From Trileptium ribeirensis (Eukaryota; Nematoda; Enoplea; Enoplida; Thoracostomopsidae): a stretch of 64,000 bases of DNA. Positions 1 to 12,640 of this stretch are shown one piece after another. The DNA lies in the NCBI GenBank assembly GCA_030248225.1, contig JASANE010029205.1, positions 1 through 64,000 of the forward strand, written 5' to 3'. Each line of letters starts with the position of its first letter. Positions within the stretch are counted from its first letter, which is position 1. A program made the position numbers and the translations under genes. The notes beneath the pieces were generated by a model. That model was not told the DNA's origin. It worked only from the letters and a program-made list of their open reading frames with translations, and did no database searches.

Positions 1-903
1 TTACAGTACGGCTTCGCGTCGATAATCGGGATTTTGGCGAATTCGGACGTTGTTTTCGCGAAGCAATGATTTCGGTGGTCGCAAACGTTTGATGTCAGCG
101 TTTAGTGTCTATTTGGCGTGTTGTTCTTAACAATCCAATTTATGGAATATCGCAAATCAAAATGTCCCAACATGTTGACAGTGCCATTTCAATTTTTCTC
201 ATTGCTTGGTTTGGGTTATCTGATTGCTCTATTTTCAAATATGGTTTTGGCCCAGAAAATGGTAAAGACGACGCTACCCTTCGCAAACATTCACGATGTT
301 TTAAGGGCAGTAATTAAAGGCGACTTTGAACTTGTTCAGAATCTTAAACTATCGCACGGCATTTACGACGCTTTAACCGAGCCAGACGATAATGGTCGAA
401 AAATTCCGCGACGTATCGTAACTTCGGTATTAGATAATGTCAAAATCGTTCACACTTCAGCCCGACTAGTCAATGCTATAGCTCGAAATCCAAACCAGAT
501 CAGTCTTGGCCACGTTCCGGGCATATATGGTCTCATCAGGCCCAAATTATCCAAGAACGCCGTTACCCAAGTTATCGTTATAAACGATCGCAGCCGAGTG
601 CTACGGAAGTTTTCGTTTGCTTCGGCCGGGATCAATTCGAAAGCCAAACGAGCAATGGACGATAGTTTTCACAGAGTCTGCTCTGCCGGCTTGATTGAGC
701 ATAAATTTAGACGGATTTCGCCAGTTACTACGGCCCGTCTACTTCTTAGAAAACCTACAGACATCATTCCAATTCAATTTTCCGATGTACTGTCGTTACT
801 GGTCATATACTTGAGCACAAATGCATCGCTGATTGGAGCATTTGTGTTTCAAAAGTCGCAATGGGACATACGTACAGCGATAGAACAGGCAAAATGGTTC
901 TGA
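1..903 (+). pseudogene. Ionotropic-receptor-like pseudogene, 5' end outside window
   Basis: Read in frame from base 1, this aligns codon by codon with the intact gene at 11239-12384, from that protein's residue 82 to its end. Two in-frame stops break it: TGA at 67-69 where the intact copy has TCA (Ser), and TAG at 103-105 where it has TGG (Trp). Both are single-base changes. The remaining 261 codons stay open and keep the third and fourth membrane segments and the ligand-binding half between them. The similarity runs about 60 bp past the stop codon, so this was a DNA-level duplication. The first two-thirds of the S1 half lies left of the window. What it made, if anything, would be a truncated channel; I infer a recently dead copy. 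Confidence 0.8.
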
Positions 904-3184
904 AACAAATCCCGATAGCGATACTAAGCCGGTCTGTTTGATCTATTCATTTATGCTATAAATAGACTGACTAATCTAAAACTATTCAGCTAAATCAATT
1001 TTCCGCACACTCAGAACTGCTAGTCGAATGATAAGAACCTAGTTATTAAACGTAAAGAAGACATATTTTTTGCTTCATTTTAATCTTCCGAATGAGTAAA
1101 TAGAATGATATAATTAAAAATTTACTTGAATAATCCAGCAGTGACACATACCGCATTCGCTATAATTAATGTAACTTTACGCGCAAAATTCGATTGTCGA
1201 TTCGATTCTGTGTGACATTCCTAATAAATTTCGGAATAAACAGAAACTGAGGAGTTCACCCAATTCAGGTCTATTTCAATTTTGCAATAACTGTCTGTTT
1301 TGATTGTTGCTAAGTTTTATATAAAATTTCCTTTGCCCAATAGTTTCCTAATAACCATCCTATTTTGTCAAAACACAGTAATGCTGGACTAATATTAGAC
1401 GATTGAGTACTCGGTGTCAAACAATTAAGAAATTAAATGAAATTCCAGGAAAGGATTATTTTCAAAATAAAATTTGTTCAATTTGAGGCAAGAGGTTTGA
1501 TACAGTCCACGATCAGCACGAGTTAAACTGAGCAATAGATTTGCTCATAACTGAATTATTACATTAAATTTGTTTCCGAAGAATTCTATGCCAAAGTTGG
1601 CCAATGTAACTTTTAGGGGCGGAAATGAAATGCATGCCATGCCGTTATCGATATACTAAGCCTAAGCCTTAGTCTTAACCTAAGCTAAGGTCCTTATATG
1701 AGACATACACTAAGCCTAAGTCGGGGGGGGGCTGCCGCCCAACGAACCCCCGCTCTAAGCTGTTCTTTTTTCTAACGTTATAACGTCCGGCCCCTAAAGG
1801 TGACATGGGCCCCAAACTTAATGGGAATTTAGCGATATAATAGTTTAGAAAATTTTAAAAACGCAGGATAGAACACAGGATAGATTTTTTTATTTATTTA
1901 TGATTTTGCAAAATTTCAATTATCGAAAATTCTAATTTTATATTTCCTCTGAATAAATTTTCCAATATGCTTTTGGTTACTGCAAAAAGGAATGGCAGTT
2001 GGTGTTGTCCGTAAGTTTGGCTATGGCGGTGGCTGCTAGTCTACTTTTGACGCATAAAAATTTACCACCGAATTCCCAAATACAAGAAAAATTATTGGAC
2101 CTTTATGATTTTTAAAAAAAAATGAGACCCAGACAAAGAAAAGCAACAAACACAACCAGAAACAGAATCTTCATGCCTAGCTGTGTAATAACTTGCCATT
2201 ATACTAGTCGCTAAAAGATTATAATGCGGAAACGAGCAGAAATTCGTTTATACCATCGGCTGCGCAAACTTCAGAGCTTAGACATGTGACTAGTCGAATT
2301 TCAGTTTACGTTCATTTCTTTTTTTCAGGATTAAATATTTCGATTTCGTTCTATTGCACTAGCGCTTACATATTCAAGTTCAATATATGGTCTAATGCTC
2401 GCAGCTGTACTGCACGGGCATTAAACTTTGTAGCGCCTTTAATGCCGTGGTATTGGCTTTAAAATTGTCATTTCCAAAGCCACACACAATTCATTCAGGA
2501 AGTATATTCAGTTGTTTATTTATGAAGATTGGGTTTCAAAAAAAATTTTAATTCGTTCTGGTTTCCTTTTGCACAGTATGCATCAAAAATAAGTGAGTTG
2601 AAAATTTCAGCCTATTCATTGACGTTCCACTGAGGCTTGAAACCAGCCACGCCTAGACGGAACTGTTAGAGCTGTTGTCCCACTGTTATGTGTGAATTCT
2701 CTTTAGAAGAGGACCACATGACTGTTCTTTGTCAAAAACACCAAGTGAACGCACATTGACATTTATGCAATCGGTATTGGCAGTTTAGCGGAGGCAAACA
2801 GTAGCTCTGCGATGTACGACCGCAATTTGTATATTGCGCACCGTTTTCTTGGTTAATCAAATCACATATTTAAGTTGGAAAGCTGTGTGTTGAATGCATG
2901 AATGAATAATGTATACCACCAATAAAAGGACCATAAACGAGTTTTCAGTAAATTGCTATTTAATCAGTAAAATAGTGACTAATGTGTTCGTGTTGCTGTT
3001 CCTACGACAGTCGTGACAACTGAGCAGTGAACGTGGTCATAAGTTTTAAGATCGGGAACTGACGTGACAAAAGAATAACCCTAGCCTAGTCATAGCCTGA
3101 AACGTCTGCATCGACCAGTTCGCCACACTAAAGAACATAGTGTTGAAATGGTAATTAAAACTTTAGCATAAATAAAACTCTCAG
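904..3184. other. Intergenic, AT-rich, no gene seen
   Basis: No convincing coding sequence on either strand. Around 1655-1725 there are a few degenerate CCTAAG/GCCTAA-type units followed by a run of nine G. These resemble a decayed telomere-like repeat but number only two or three good units. Confidence 0.4.
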
Positions 3185-3256
3185 CAATGATCCTCGTTGG
3201 TTGAAATGAGCAGAGCGCGTCCAATGATCCTCGTTGGTTGAAATGTGCAGAGCACC
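3185..3256. repeat. Short tandem duplication, unit about 37 bp
   Basis: Two near-identical units, each starting CAATGATCCTCGTTGG and ending in GCAGAGC, follow each other directly. They differ by one base in the shared core. Confidence 0.8.
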
Positions 3257-6082
3257 TCATTCAGTTTCATTAGTTTACCTGTAAATTTAATTCTGTTTTT
3301 ACGAAAATTCCGGGTTTAATGTTTATCGCTGAATCAGCAGATGCTTACAGTGAGTGGGTTGTCCATGTTGCGAGATTTGAACGTTTTAAGCCACTACAAA
3401 TTATGCCATCAATGCATTGTTTATTAGATGATTTCGGACATCGATTTGGGCAGCTAATCAACTTTTATTTCTAGCAATTTTGTGTCAGGCTACGCAGTGG
3501 CGACATTTCAGCTAGACACTGTGCTGAGCCAGTTTAAAGAAATGATATCGCTGAAATTTTTTTATGGATTCGCAATAAAATAAACTGGCCACTCAGTAGT
3601 GGGCCTGATGATTTCTTGTTTTTGAGCGTTTGTTATGATATTTTCATTCACCCTGAGACTAAGACAGTCAAGGTTTGAGCGGTGGCTGAATATTCTCTTT
3701 TGGTTTCGCTGACGGCATTGTTGGAATGTGTTGCAGCAGTTTCGCAGAGAATTAGCAGTCAAACACTTTTTTGTGCTTGGCGAATGTTCAATCGGCCAAT
3801 ATTTTTCAGTAAAACTGATTGTTCAATTAAAAAAGGTATTATCGTCGATGTAAAACGCTTTCCAAAAAACCAGGCTCGGCGAAATAGGGCCCTGAAGAAT
3901 AAACGATTAAACCCCTTGTCACATAGCTGCTACCTCGGCAACCGGACATATCTGCGGATGATATAATGATTGCTGATTTAGCACGAGAGTGAGCAACTGA
4001 ATAATCACATAACGCTTAAGAACGTGAATCTGTAACGGTGCGTATAATCTATACCCTAAAGTTCTTTTGCTTGAACCTCAGCCCGCCTGCAGCTATAGTT
4101 GCAATTTTCTAAACGTACCTGCATCATCGGCTGCTGTATAAATGTTTGTTGTATATTATTTCTGCCATGCATTTAGTGTTTACTATGCTTGTTGATTGTA
4201 AATGTGTTGCAAAGGTATGTGTATTGTACGTGCACCTATCTATCCAAGAAGTGTGATTATGTGTAAATATGTTTATGAATTTATTATATGTGCAGAATCT
4301 TGTGTACATGTGTTTGTGTCTGTATGTATATTTAATGTATTTAGCTTGTGTTGGAGTTTTTATACAGGGTGCAGGGGAATTTTAAGGCTTAGCTAAGTTT
4401 GCTGGAGTTTTACAGGTGAAACGAATTTACAAGAGTTTTATGTGAGCCCTGAGGCATAGAATTTAAATATATTGAATTTGAGTGTAAGGGTTGGGTGCCT
4501 TAAGCATAAGGCCTACATTAGCGGATATGTGTATGCGTATCTGCTGGATTTTCGAATAAAATCTTAAAATTTGTTTATACTTAAGATTTCGGGGAAATCC
4601 ATAAAAACTTATCCTCTAACGACTAAAATCCACTTAGGTTAAAGAGGGAATTTTATGGGAGTAGAACCAGAGTAAAACTTGGAAAACTTATTATGCAATT
4701 TCGATCGCTTAGAGAAAATTGGGAGTAGACTTATGGGTATTTAAGCGGTTGCGCAGTCAGATCAGGGCCTCAGTCGGCCTCAGAAGCTGAGTACAGTTTA
4801 GTCGTTTATTTGTTTAATTTGTGTAGAATTTGTAATTTGTTGTAGTGTGAGAAATAAACTATATTCGATATAAGTGGTGACACATTAAGGCTTTAGGATT
4901 AAGCTCATAAAATAAACGCTCTTGGTGCTCGCATTAGTGTACCTGCTGTTAGTTTGTGCGTAATCTACAATGGGACTAAACACCCCTAGGACCACGTAGG
5001 CTACAAATCATAATCTAACATACTTCCATGGAAACGAACGCCTCGACAATGTCCGTGCGGAAAGTGTCCAACCGAGCATCAAAAGACCGGCCAAAAACCT
5101 TTGACATCTGGCATTAGAGCAGAGAATAGCGCTTCTTATGTTTCTCTGTGCAGCGGCCGACTCACAACTTCGCTGCAAATACTAAATCAGTTCAAGGAAA
5201 TAAAGTGAGTTTACGTTACAACGCCACAATTCGATTTCACATTGTCGGGTCGATGTCTTTGTATGTTGAACTTTCCAATACGGGCACAGACGAACCTGAT
5301 CTCGACGAAGTCATGGGTGAGATCCAGCGACTATGAGGCATTTGATGAAAATATGGTGGCTTGCCACCCTGATTTCTTAACCCGCTTCCGAAGAAGGGCT
5401 CAATAATCAAGACACCCACAAAGCGATTTATGGGCAGCAGCTTTAACACAAAGAAGCAAAATACCACAGAGCAATGGAGAAGCCCCGACGCTTTAAACAA
5501 CTCATAGTAGCGACTATAAAAAATGATGAAGTCAATTGGAAAGATGTCGACAGGATGCTTAAACATTGTACTACAATCCGTAAATGCATTTTTAAAAAAT
5601 AGAAATTCCCAATTTTTAATATTTTGCTTGCCATAGCATCCCGTCGTCGGCCACAAATCTGGATGTCTAATCAGGCGCCCAGGATAACCCGATACTTTGA
5701 ATCTCCCGAAAAATCTTATCGCACGGCTTGTTCCGTGCGAAAAAAATTGGGGAACATTTTAGCAAAAACAACGGAAAATTTAGCAGAAATACAGTAAAAT
5801 TTGGAAAAATTTAAGCAAAATTATGGAAAATTATGAGTTCCTTGAAATTTAAAAAATTTACTCCTGACTCACAATCCCACCTCAAGGACCGTTCCCGACG
5901 AACTATCTATCTCCCATGAAACGACGGACCTTAGACACCTATGATATCATTGATTCCCGACGGCTTTTCATTTAAAATAGTGACTCGTGCTCAGCGGATT
6001 CCGTAGTTATAAGATCTTACACAGAGCTATTTGGGCCGTTTCTTGCAACAGTTTTATTTGTTTACACCGGAGCCAGGCAGTC
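3257..6082. other. Intergenic region with possible LTR-like 3' end
   Basis: No supported gene. Near 4745-4880 a GC-richer stretch leads to AATAAA (4853) and then the string TGGTGACA. This resembles the tail of an LTR next to a primer-binding site, but no second LTR copy was found, so it remains a suggestion. The stretch 5700-5860 is A/T-rich and low in complexity. Confidence 0.25.
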
Positions 6083-6380
6083 CTTAGAATTGACTCGATC
6101 CATGTTTAGCTGGCCTCAGTTATAACGTGCCGAGTACGTAATGGACAAATCGAAGTTGTCGTCTTCCTGGTTTAGCCTGTTGTCTCAGCTGGTGCATGGA
6201 CATGTCGTTGGAATTGACTCGACCCGGGTTTAGTTGGCGTTAGTCGATGGCCTCAGTTATAAGGTGCCGAGTATCTACATAATGGGCAAGACGAAGTTGT
6301 CGTTTTCCTGGTTTAGCGTATTGTCCCAACTGGTGCTTAGACATGTCGCAGCAATTAACTCGACCGGGTTTAGCTCGACA
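6083..6380. repeat. Diverged tandem duplication, unit about 125-140 bp
   Basis: The phrase AATTGACTCGA (with variants) followed by GTTTAGCTGG recurs near 6088, 6211 and 6352. Between them the segment 'GGCCTCAGTTATAA..GTGCCGAGTA' and 'GAAGTTGTCGT.TTCCTGG' is repeated in the same order. There are two full copies and the start of a third, at roughly 85 percent identity by eye. Confidence 0.75.
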
Positions 6381-8499
6381 TCAATAATGAGCAGTACCAT
6401 TACGCATATACATGTTTAAGCTGAGGTCCTGAGGAGGAGGGTAGCCGGGTTCCCAGGAGAGGGCTTCGGCCTCTTCCTGGAGGGTCAGTGGGGTGTGGCT
6501 CTGTGCGACGCCGCCGGGAGGTGGCGCAGGGTTAGACGACCTGTCAAAAGGGAACGGAGGTCGGCGCTTGATCCAGGAAGGTCCGAGCCTCAAAAGGTAT
6601 TCCGCCGCCCTACTTCTCATCTATGAGTTTGTAGGGTTATGCATTTCAATGTGCCAGTGATCGTTGTCGGTTAGCAGAATGGGCTTAGCAAATGCAATGA
6701 GCGCGGTAGTATTGGTTGTGGTTCGGCAACCTTGTGCCTGGAACTATAGTAAAAATGTTGCTTGTCGATCGAGTTATGTTTGTTGCGTGTCCAAAGTTGT
6801 TAATGTTGCTAGCAATATTATATTGTTTACCGAATAGTTTTTCAATGTAATTATGAAGAACATTTTACCAAGTTTGACGGTACTTGTTGCAGACACTTTG
6901 TACACATATTATGTAACAGCCCGAAGTTTATGAAAATGATAAGACGCCTAGAACGCACCAAATTGGTAGGGAATGGAGGGAATGGACGACCGGATACCGG
7001 TAGAATATGACTTCCATAAAATGATATAGTAGTTTAATTTTATAGTATTGTTGAATAAACGATATTGTATTCCGTTGTGTCGTACTTGTAAGGTAACACT
7101 CCACCGTCCAAAGGTGCACGGGGTGATTTTGGCACTGAACATAAAAGAAAAGGATAACGGTTAGGGTTGTCCGGATGATCCTCATGAAAATGAACTGATT
7201 GATGTAATACCTTGTTTGTAAAATGTTTCGCCTAAATATTATATTTGCTGTGAAGGACGGGTGTGCGTTCGGAGAGGCTAGGGACCAACGGATATTACGG
7301 ACATTTTTGGTGGTACGAAAAATGTTCGCCCTCAGCCCGATCCGAGCGCACACGCCAAGTCATTATTATCATTTGCCGGATACCTGGTGGGGCGCATGAT
7401 ATGTACATTTATATATATATAGATAGAGTTAGAGATTGTCAGGATGAGTGCAGGGTTTCTTATACGCAGACTGATCAGGTTCAAGCAATCAAAATTTTCG
7501 GCCTAGGAAAACGAAATTTCGGATATCAATTTCCTAAGGCGCTATTTTAGGCGCCAAAAGTCCAAATTTCGGGTTTTCTGCTAAACTCCGGGGAACAGAG
7601 TTGACTCAACCTTATAAAGGACTCCCTAGGGGTGTCCAATTGTCCAGGCGGGTCAAAAAATTTGGTTCCCCTAAGTACTTATGGATCTTCGAACATGCGT
7701 TTAAGCCTCCCATTTTCTAAGCCTAAAAGGACACATAAAATAATTAAAGGTCCCCGATTTTTTGAGCTCGGTACAGTTATCGAGTCCCACCCTAACTGTT
7801 TAGTTGAAAACTCGGGCCGCCCACTACCACGGGTCCGCTCAGGATCCCCTAAACCGAAATGGGACGCTAAAATCTTGGGTTTCTTGCATCTACGTCGGCC
7901 TCTAACGGGCCTCTCGTGGGAAACACAGTTAAAGTTTTAATTTCTCCAGCAGCCAATTGCCAGGGCAAGATTCCGGACTTACTCCCGACCGCCTGCTGTG
8001 TTTAGGTTCCGAGATATAGGCAAAAATAAGCCGACAGCCCTATGAGGAAACAGCGCCCTGAGCGCCGTTATAATTCCTCTTAAAACTTTTGGCCGCACCG
8101 ACCAGTGTGCGGTTTAGCTTGTTTTCTTGCTCTTTGGTTGTGCCTATATGCATCAAAAGGGGCACCCGCTATTGTCACTGCCCAGCGTTGTAGATATTAT
8201 AGTTTGGCCAGCGGACTGTTATTGCACTGTACGTCTGGCGATCTTGGCATTCGTTGTGTATGTCAGTTGTTCAAGTTTGTGTTTATTGCAATTGGTTTTA
8301 AATTTAAATTTTCAAAGTTTTAGAGACCGGCCAGCGTACCAAATTGGTCAGCACTCAAAAAGGGGTGGGTGGCGAGTATAAAAGAACGAAGCCCGGAAAA
8401 GCGGAGGGACCAGTCGAGATTATTGCCAGCGAAAATTGGTAGGGTTTTTGGCGGTTTTCGCCAGCTTTTAATTTTGGCTTCCTTTTCGTTTTTCTTTGC
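6381..8499. other. Intergenic, no supported gene
   Basis: The short GC-rich stretch 6420-6610 could be an old coding fragment (a proline-rich frame on the minus strand), but I recognise no domain. A short TA microsatellite lies near 7410-7425. A TATAAAA box with GC-rich downstream sequence occurs at 8375-8381, with no gene attached. Confidence 0.3.
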
Positions 8500-9085
8500 C
8501 CGGGTGGGCTCTTCGACATGCAGACGTATGTGAGAGACCCGCACGAGGCTTTTCACTAGTTTTTGGATTTTCTTGCTTAAGCCTAGCACCAGGGGCAGCC
8601 CTTGCGGATGTTGGGGTGTCCGTAGGACGCCCCACGCTCCCGTAAGTGCTGTACCCGCGCTTACGAGATTAAAATTAACTTTTGTGCAAAATTGTAATCA
8701 AAAAGGGGAGTGCATCCTTGCTCGACTGGTTCCCATCCACTGGATTGTATTTATCATAAACACCCAGTGGGTGTATTGCTTAGTTGTACTCGGTTTTATC
8801 TTGAATTTGGTCTGAAAAATTTCCTACGGGTGTTCACGTTTAGAAATTGTAACGGCTTAGAAATTTTACTGGTGACGACACTCCGGATTCGAAACAAATT
8901 TTGGGTAGCGAAATTTTGGGGGCTGTGCTTAGTTCGAGTGGACTCTTCGACCTGCAGACTCGTGGAAGAGGTCCACCCGTGGTTTTTCTCATGCTCTGAG
9001 TTACTAGGACAGAAGGGCAGCCCTTGCAGGTGCTGGGCCGTCTGATGTATGCCTTGTGCTGTCGTAAGTGTTCTTCCCGCGCTGC
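8500..9085. repeat. Diverged direct duplication, about 430 bp apart
   Basis: Segments 8504-8665 and 8937-9085 share the same ordered landmarks: CTCTTCGAC.TGCAGAC, then GGGCAGCCCTTGC, then CGTAAGTG..TCCCGCGCT-type ends. They differ by many substitutions. This is an old local duplication or two copies of an unnamed repeat. Confidence 0.6.
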
Positions 9086-9410
9086 TAGAACCGAAAACAA
9101 AAGTTTGAATAAGGAAAATGGGGAGCCTAACGACGCGGAGACAAAAAATTTTTTGGGTGACTTGGTGCAAATAGCCAATTCGAAGGCAGCCGCAACCTGG
9201 ATCCTAAAACAAGACTTTGAAAAGCATCAACCATCGTGTCGTTCTGCACAAGAGTGTCAAAACTGGAATTTCCTGTCGCCTAAAGTTTAGCGGATCAGCC
9301 AACCCTGAAGCCAGTTCAGCCAGCTAGCGTAAGGTGGATCGTGGAGTGCGGCGGGTTTCACGTTGTACAGGTTTTACGGATTTTAAAATAAAAAGGAAGG
9401 TGCAGGACAA

Positions 9411-9560
9411 GCAGTATATAAAGGAGTGGACGTGATCTTTTATCGGAGGCACGTAAGGAAATTTGAATTCAAAAACACTCTCTCGCCGACAAATATTTTA
9501 CCTGCTGCTTGATGCGTTTAGCGTCCGCTATGGGTCACGGATAACCGATCACGTCCACGC
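9411..9560 (+). promoter_or_regulatory. TATA-box stretch with a 12-bp inverted repeat
   Basis: AGTATATAAAGG at 9412 is followed by GTGGACGTGATC near 9427, whose exact reverse complement GATCACGTCCAC lies near 9548. An AATAAA lies at about 9966. The arrangement could be a solo LTR or a promoter-bearing repeat. No open frame follows, so the function is unknown. Confidence 0.25.
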
Positions 9561-9604
9561 ACCCTTGAAGTGACTACGCCCTCGAATTCCAGGACCAAGG
9601 CTTG

Positions 9605-9800
9605 GGTAACAAATTTCGGGCCGAGGGTTCCGAGTTTCTAAAAGAGCCCAAGTGGAGCTCACCAAGTACAATTTCGTCATCCCAATCGGAATTGTTAACT
9701 ATTAAAATTCGTTGCTAACTATTAAAATTTCGGGTCGAGGGTCCCGTGTTTCTAAAAGAGCCCGATTTGGAGCTCGGGGATCGTTTTTCCGTCACCCAAG
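9605..9800. repeat. Local duplication, unit about 125 bp
   Basis: The string AAATTTCGGG(C/T)CGAGGGT followed by GTTTCTAAAAGAGCCC and a GGAGCTC occurs twice (near 9612 and 9735) with small differences. This indicates a diverged tandem duplication. Confidence 0.65.
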
Positions 9801-11238
9801 GAGTTTGGAGATAAATGACTAGTTCGCATCACGCTCAAACTTCTTACATATGTATATTAGGGATAAGGGCTCCGTGCGTGGAGCCCCGGACTTATGTTAT
9901 ACATCGTGGTGTATATATTCATATATTTGAGTGTACCCGATTGGGTAATATTTTACTGTGTGCCGAAATAAAACAAAAAAGGAAAAAGTAAACATTTGGC
10001 GTGTGTATTCGTTCCAGGCTAATTGAACTTGACTAGGTTTAAGCGTGTCCTCTTTTATGTACGGATCTCCGCTAAATGTACGGATCTCCGCTAAATTATG
10101 TCTAGCGCCATCCGACCTAATTCTCAGTCCATCCCCCGCACGCTACCTTTCGACAACACTCCAAAGACGCTCACGACCACGGTGTCGCGTTACTGGTGTC
10201 CCATTCCCGCTCATTATTTATTAAACTTTATTTCGATTCTAAGGAACACATAGAATACGGCAATACTCAAGTTTGATAAATTGACCCTACTATGTTTAAT
10301 TAGACCCATTCCCCACGCTACGCCCCACCAGCCTCACACGCGTTCGTAGTCCTGCCCCTGCCGCCTCCGCAGCTAACCCTGGTGCATGGGTCACCAAACT
10401 CACTGGAGCAACGATTCTTCACTGTCTTTATAGAGCTTCCTAAGAAACTCGGTTGAGGACCCAATAGCAGGAATCGAGGGAAAGACGGGTCAGCCTTACT
10501 ACCTGTGAGCAAGCTTAGGGATGACCCTCCCTCAGGGGACCTCCATACCATTAGATACGTCGCCCTCATAGGGGCCAGGCCGAACACCCTAGTAAACCCG
10601 CCGCAAGCCTGCTAAGCTAAGCGGTTCCTCTCGGTCAGACCAGGGTCCACCGGGGAATCATGTAAGCCAGGATTGTCCGGGCACCACAGTGAAAATAGAG
10701 GGTGGTGCAGCTGGGATTTCTTAGAACCAGAACTGGTCTAGTAAATTATATGTGGTATATTTTAAAATTTGTTAATATTAGATGTTTATCAATATTTTGC
10801 TCTGTAGAGTTTCCATTTTAGCTTTGTTGACAAACAACACAATCCATTAAACAAATTGGTTTGTCACTATCGAGTTTCAACAAAGCCTGTCGTTATTCTG
10901 TTTTAGTCACACGGACTCCCAAAAGTTTGTCCCTTCGTATCAGCCAACGAATCGCGGTTCATTTGTTCGATGAGTCGGAGATAGCATCAGACTGTGGCTT
11001 AACTTCATCTGTAGGTTCAAATTCGTTGCTATGTATCACTATGGGTTCAAGTGCTAATTAGAATGCTGACGTTTCGCAAAACCGTTTTAAGCTTAAAGTT
11101 TGTACCCTTTCCGGATTATTACTTTATGGCTCGCGTGTACGTTAGTAGACTATTTAATTCGCAACGTTATCCTTAAAACCGTCATAAAATTAGGAGCAAA
11201 GCAAGCGAATCTAACCTAAGTAATTATAGAAACGAAAA
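9801..11238. other. Upstream region of the receptor-like gene, no gene seen
   Basis: No recognised coding sequence. The 1.2 kb before 11239 may hold the promoter, or upstream exons too short or too diverged to recognise. Confidence 0.3.
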
Positions 11239-12384
11239 ATGGCTTTGGTTAGGATCGGAGTCGGAAAGACTATGATATCGATATACGAACACGTTGTGAC
11301 CGAAATTTGTTCCATCGCCACACAAAATTTGCGATGCGAGTTCGTAGACGTTTCGCAACCGAACAGCACTGAAAATATAGAATCAACGTTTTTACAAGCA
11401 ATTATGGAGCGAAAGGTTGATATGACACCGCCGTTTATAGCTGCGTCTGATGCCCATATCAAAGCTGGCCACTGGTTCTCGAAGACGTACTGTTTCACGT
11501 CGACAATCGGGATTTTGGCGAATTCGGACGTTGTTTTAGCGAAGCAATCATTTCGGTGGTCGCAAACGTTTGATGTCAGCGTTTGGTGTCTATTTGGTGT
11601 GTTGTTCTTAACAATCCAATTTATGGAATATCGCAAATCGAAATGTCCCAACATGTTGACAGTGCCATTGCGATTTTTGTCATTGCTTGGTTTGGGTTAT
11701 CTGATTGCTCTATTTTCAAATATGGTTTTGGTCCAGAAAATCGTAAAGACGACGCTACCCTTCGAAAACATTCACGATGCTTTAAGAGCAGTAATTAAAG
11801 GCGACTTTGAACTTGTTCAGAATTTTAAACTATCGCACGGCATTTACGACGCATTAACCGAGCCAGACGATAATGGTCGAAAAATTCCGCGACGTATCGT
11901 AACTTCGGTAGTAGATAATGTCAAAATCGTTCACACTTCAGCCCGACTAGTCAATGCTATAGCTCGAAATCCAAACCAGATCAGTCTTGGCCAAGTTCCG
12001 GGCCTATATGGTCTCATCAGGCCCAAATTATCCCGGAACGCCGCTACCCAAGTTATCGTTATAAACGATCGGAGCCGAGTGCTACGAAAGTTTTCGTTTG
12101 CTTCGGCCGGGATCAATTCGAAAGCTAAACGAGCAATGGACGATAATTTTCACAGAGTCTGCTGTGCCGGCTTGATTCAGCATAAATTTAGACGGATTTC
12201 GCCAGTTACTACTGCCCGGCTACTTCTTGGAAAACCTACAAACATCACTCCAATCCAATTTTCTGATATACTTTCCTTGCTGGTCATATTCTTGAGCACG
12301 AATGCATCGCTTGTTGGAGCATTTGTGATTAAAAATTCGCAATGGGCCGTAATTGCAGTCTTAGAACAAGCAAAATTGTTCTGA
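11239..12384 (+). CDS. Ionotropic-receptor-like (iGluR-related) membrane protein
   Basis: Single-exon ORF of 381 aa. The layout is that of a divergent ionotropic glutamate receptor-like protein. A partial S1 ligand-binding half (about 1-110, with PPFIAASDAH and WFSKTYCFTSTIGIL) is followed by a membrane segment (about 112-129). A second segment (144-166, LGLGYLIALFSNM) resembles iGluR M3, then an S2-like half (about 175-335), then a last membrane helix (342-364). The loop between the first two helices is only about 15 residues, so the usual re-entrant pore helix M2 seems to be missing. There is no amino-terminal domain and no clear signal peptide. The ATG at 11239 follows an in-frame TAG 12 bp upstream, so translation starts here unless an upstream exon is spliced in. 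It is the intact paralogue of the broken copy at 1-903. Family membership is inferred from topology and local motifs; the ligand is unknown. Confidence 0.6.
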   Translation: MALVRIGVGKTMISIYEHVVTEICSIATQNLRCEFVDVSQPNSTENIESTFLQAIMERKVDMTPPFIAASDAHIKAGHWFSKTYCFTSTIGILANSDVVLAKQSFRWSQTFDVSVWCLFGVLFLTIQFMEYRKSKCPNMLTVPLRFLSLLGLGYLIALFSNMVLVQKIVKTTLPFENIHDALRAVIKGDFELVQNFKLSHGIYDALTEPDDNGRKIPRRIVTSVVDNVKIVHTSARLVNAIARNPNQISLGQVPGLYGLIRPKLSRNAATQVIVINDRSRVLRKFSFASAGINSKAKRAMDDNFHRVCCAGLIQHKFRRISPVTTARLLLGKPTNITPIQFSDILSLLVIFLSTNASLVGAFVIKNSQWAVIAVLEQAKLF

Positions 12385-12472
12385 AACAAATTCAGGTATC
12401 GATCACAACCGAATCTGCGTAACCTCCAATTTATGCTATAAACAAAGTTCCCTGACGTACAACCAGACACCA

Positions 12473-12640
12473 CTAGTTAAATTTCAAGAATTTATATTAT
12501 CAGTGTAATTCGCCCTTATTTTCTCAAGTATTTAAAGGGCATAGTTTTATTCTTACACGGAGCTAGATGATGATTACAGTGAATACAAGCACTTTGTTGT
12601 GATTTCAGAATTTATAGTATCAGCATAATAACGGAACGCA
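12473..12640. repeat. Dispersed repeat, copy 1 (empty MITE site)
   Basis: This segment matches 20370-20555 plus 20981-21000. Shared landmarks are GAATTTATA.TATCAG, AAGTATTT.AAGGGCA, AGTTTTATTC.TAC.CGGAGCTA and AAGCA..TTGTTGTGAT. Part of the unit recurs inside each copy at about 125 bp. It shows the uninterrupted form of the site into which the MITE at 20556 was inserted. Confidence 0.75.

Noticed and set aside
1654..1725. Interstitial nematode-type telomere repeat (GCCTAA)
   Set aside because: Only two or three good units, mixed with unrelated sequence. Not enough to claim a telomere relic or to fix the organism.
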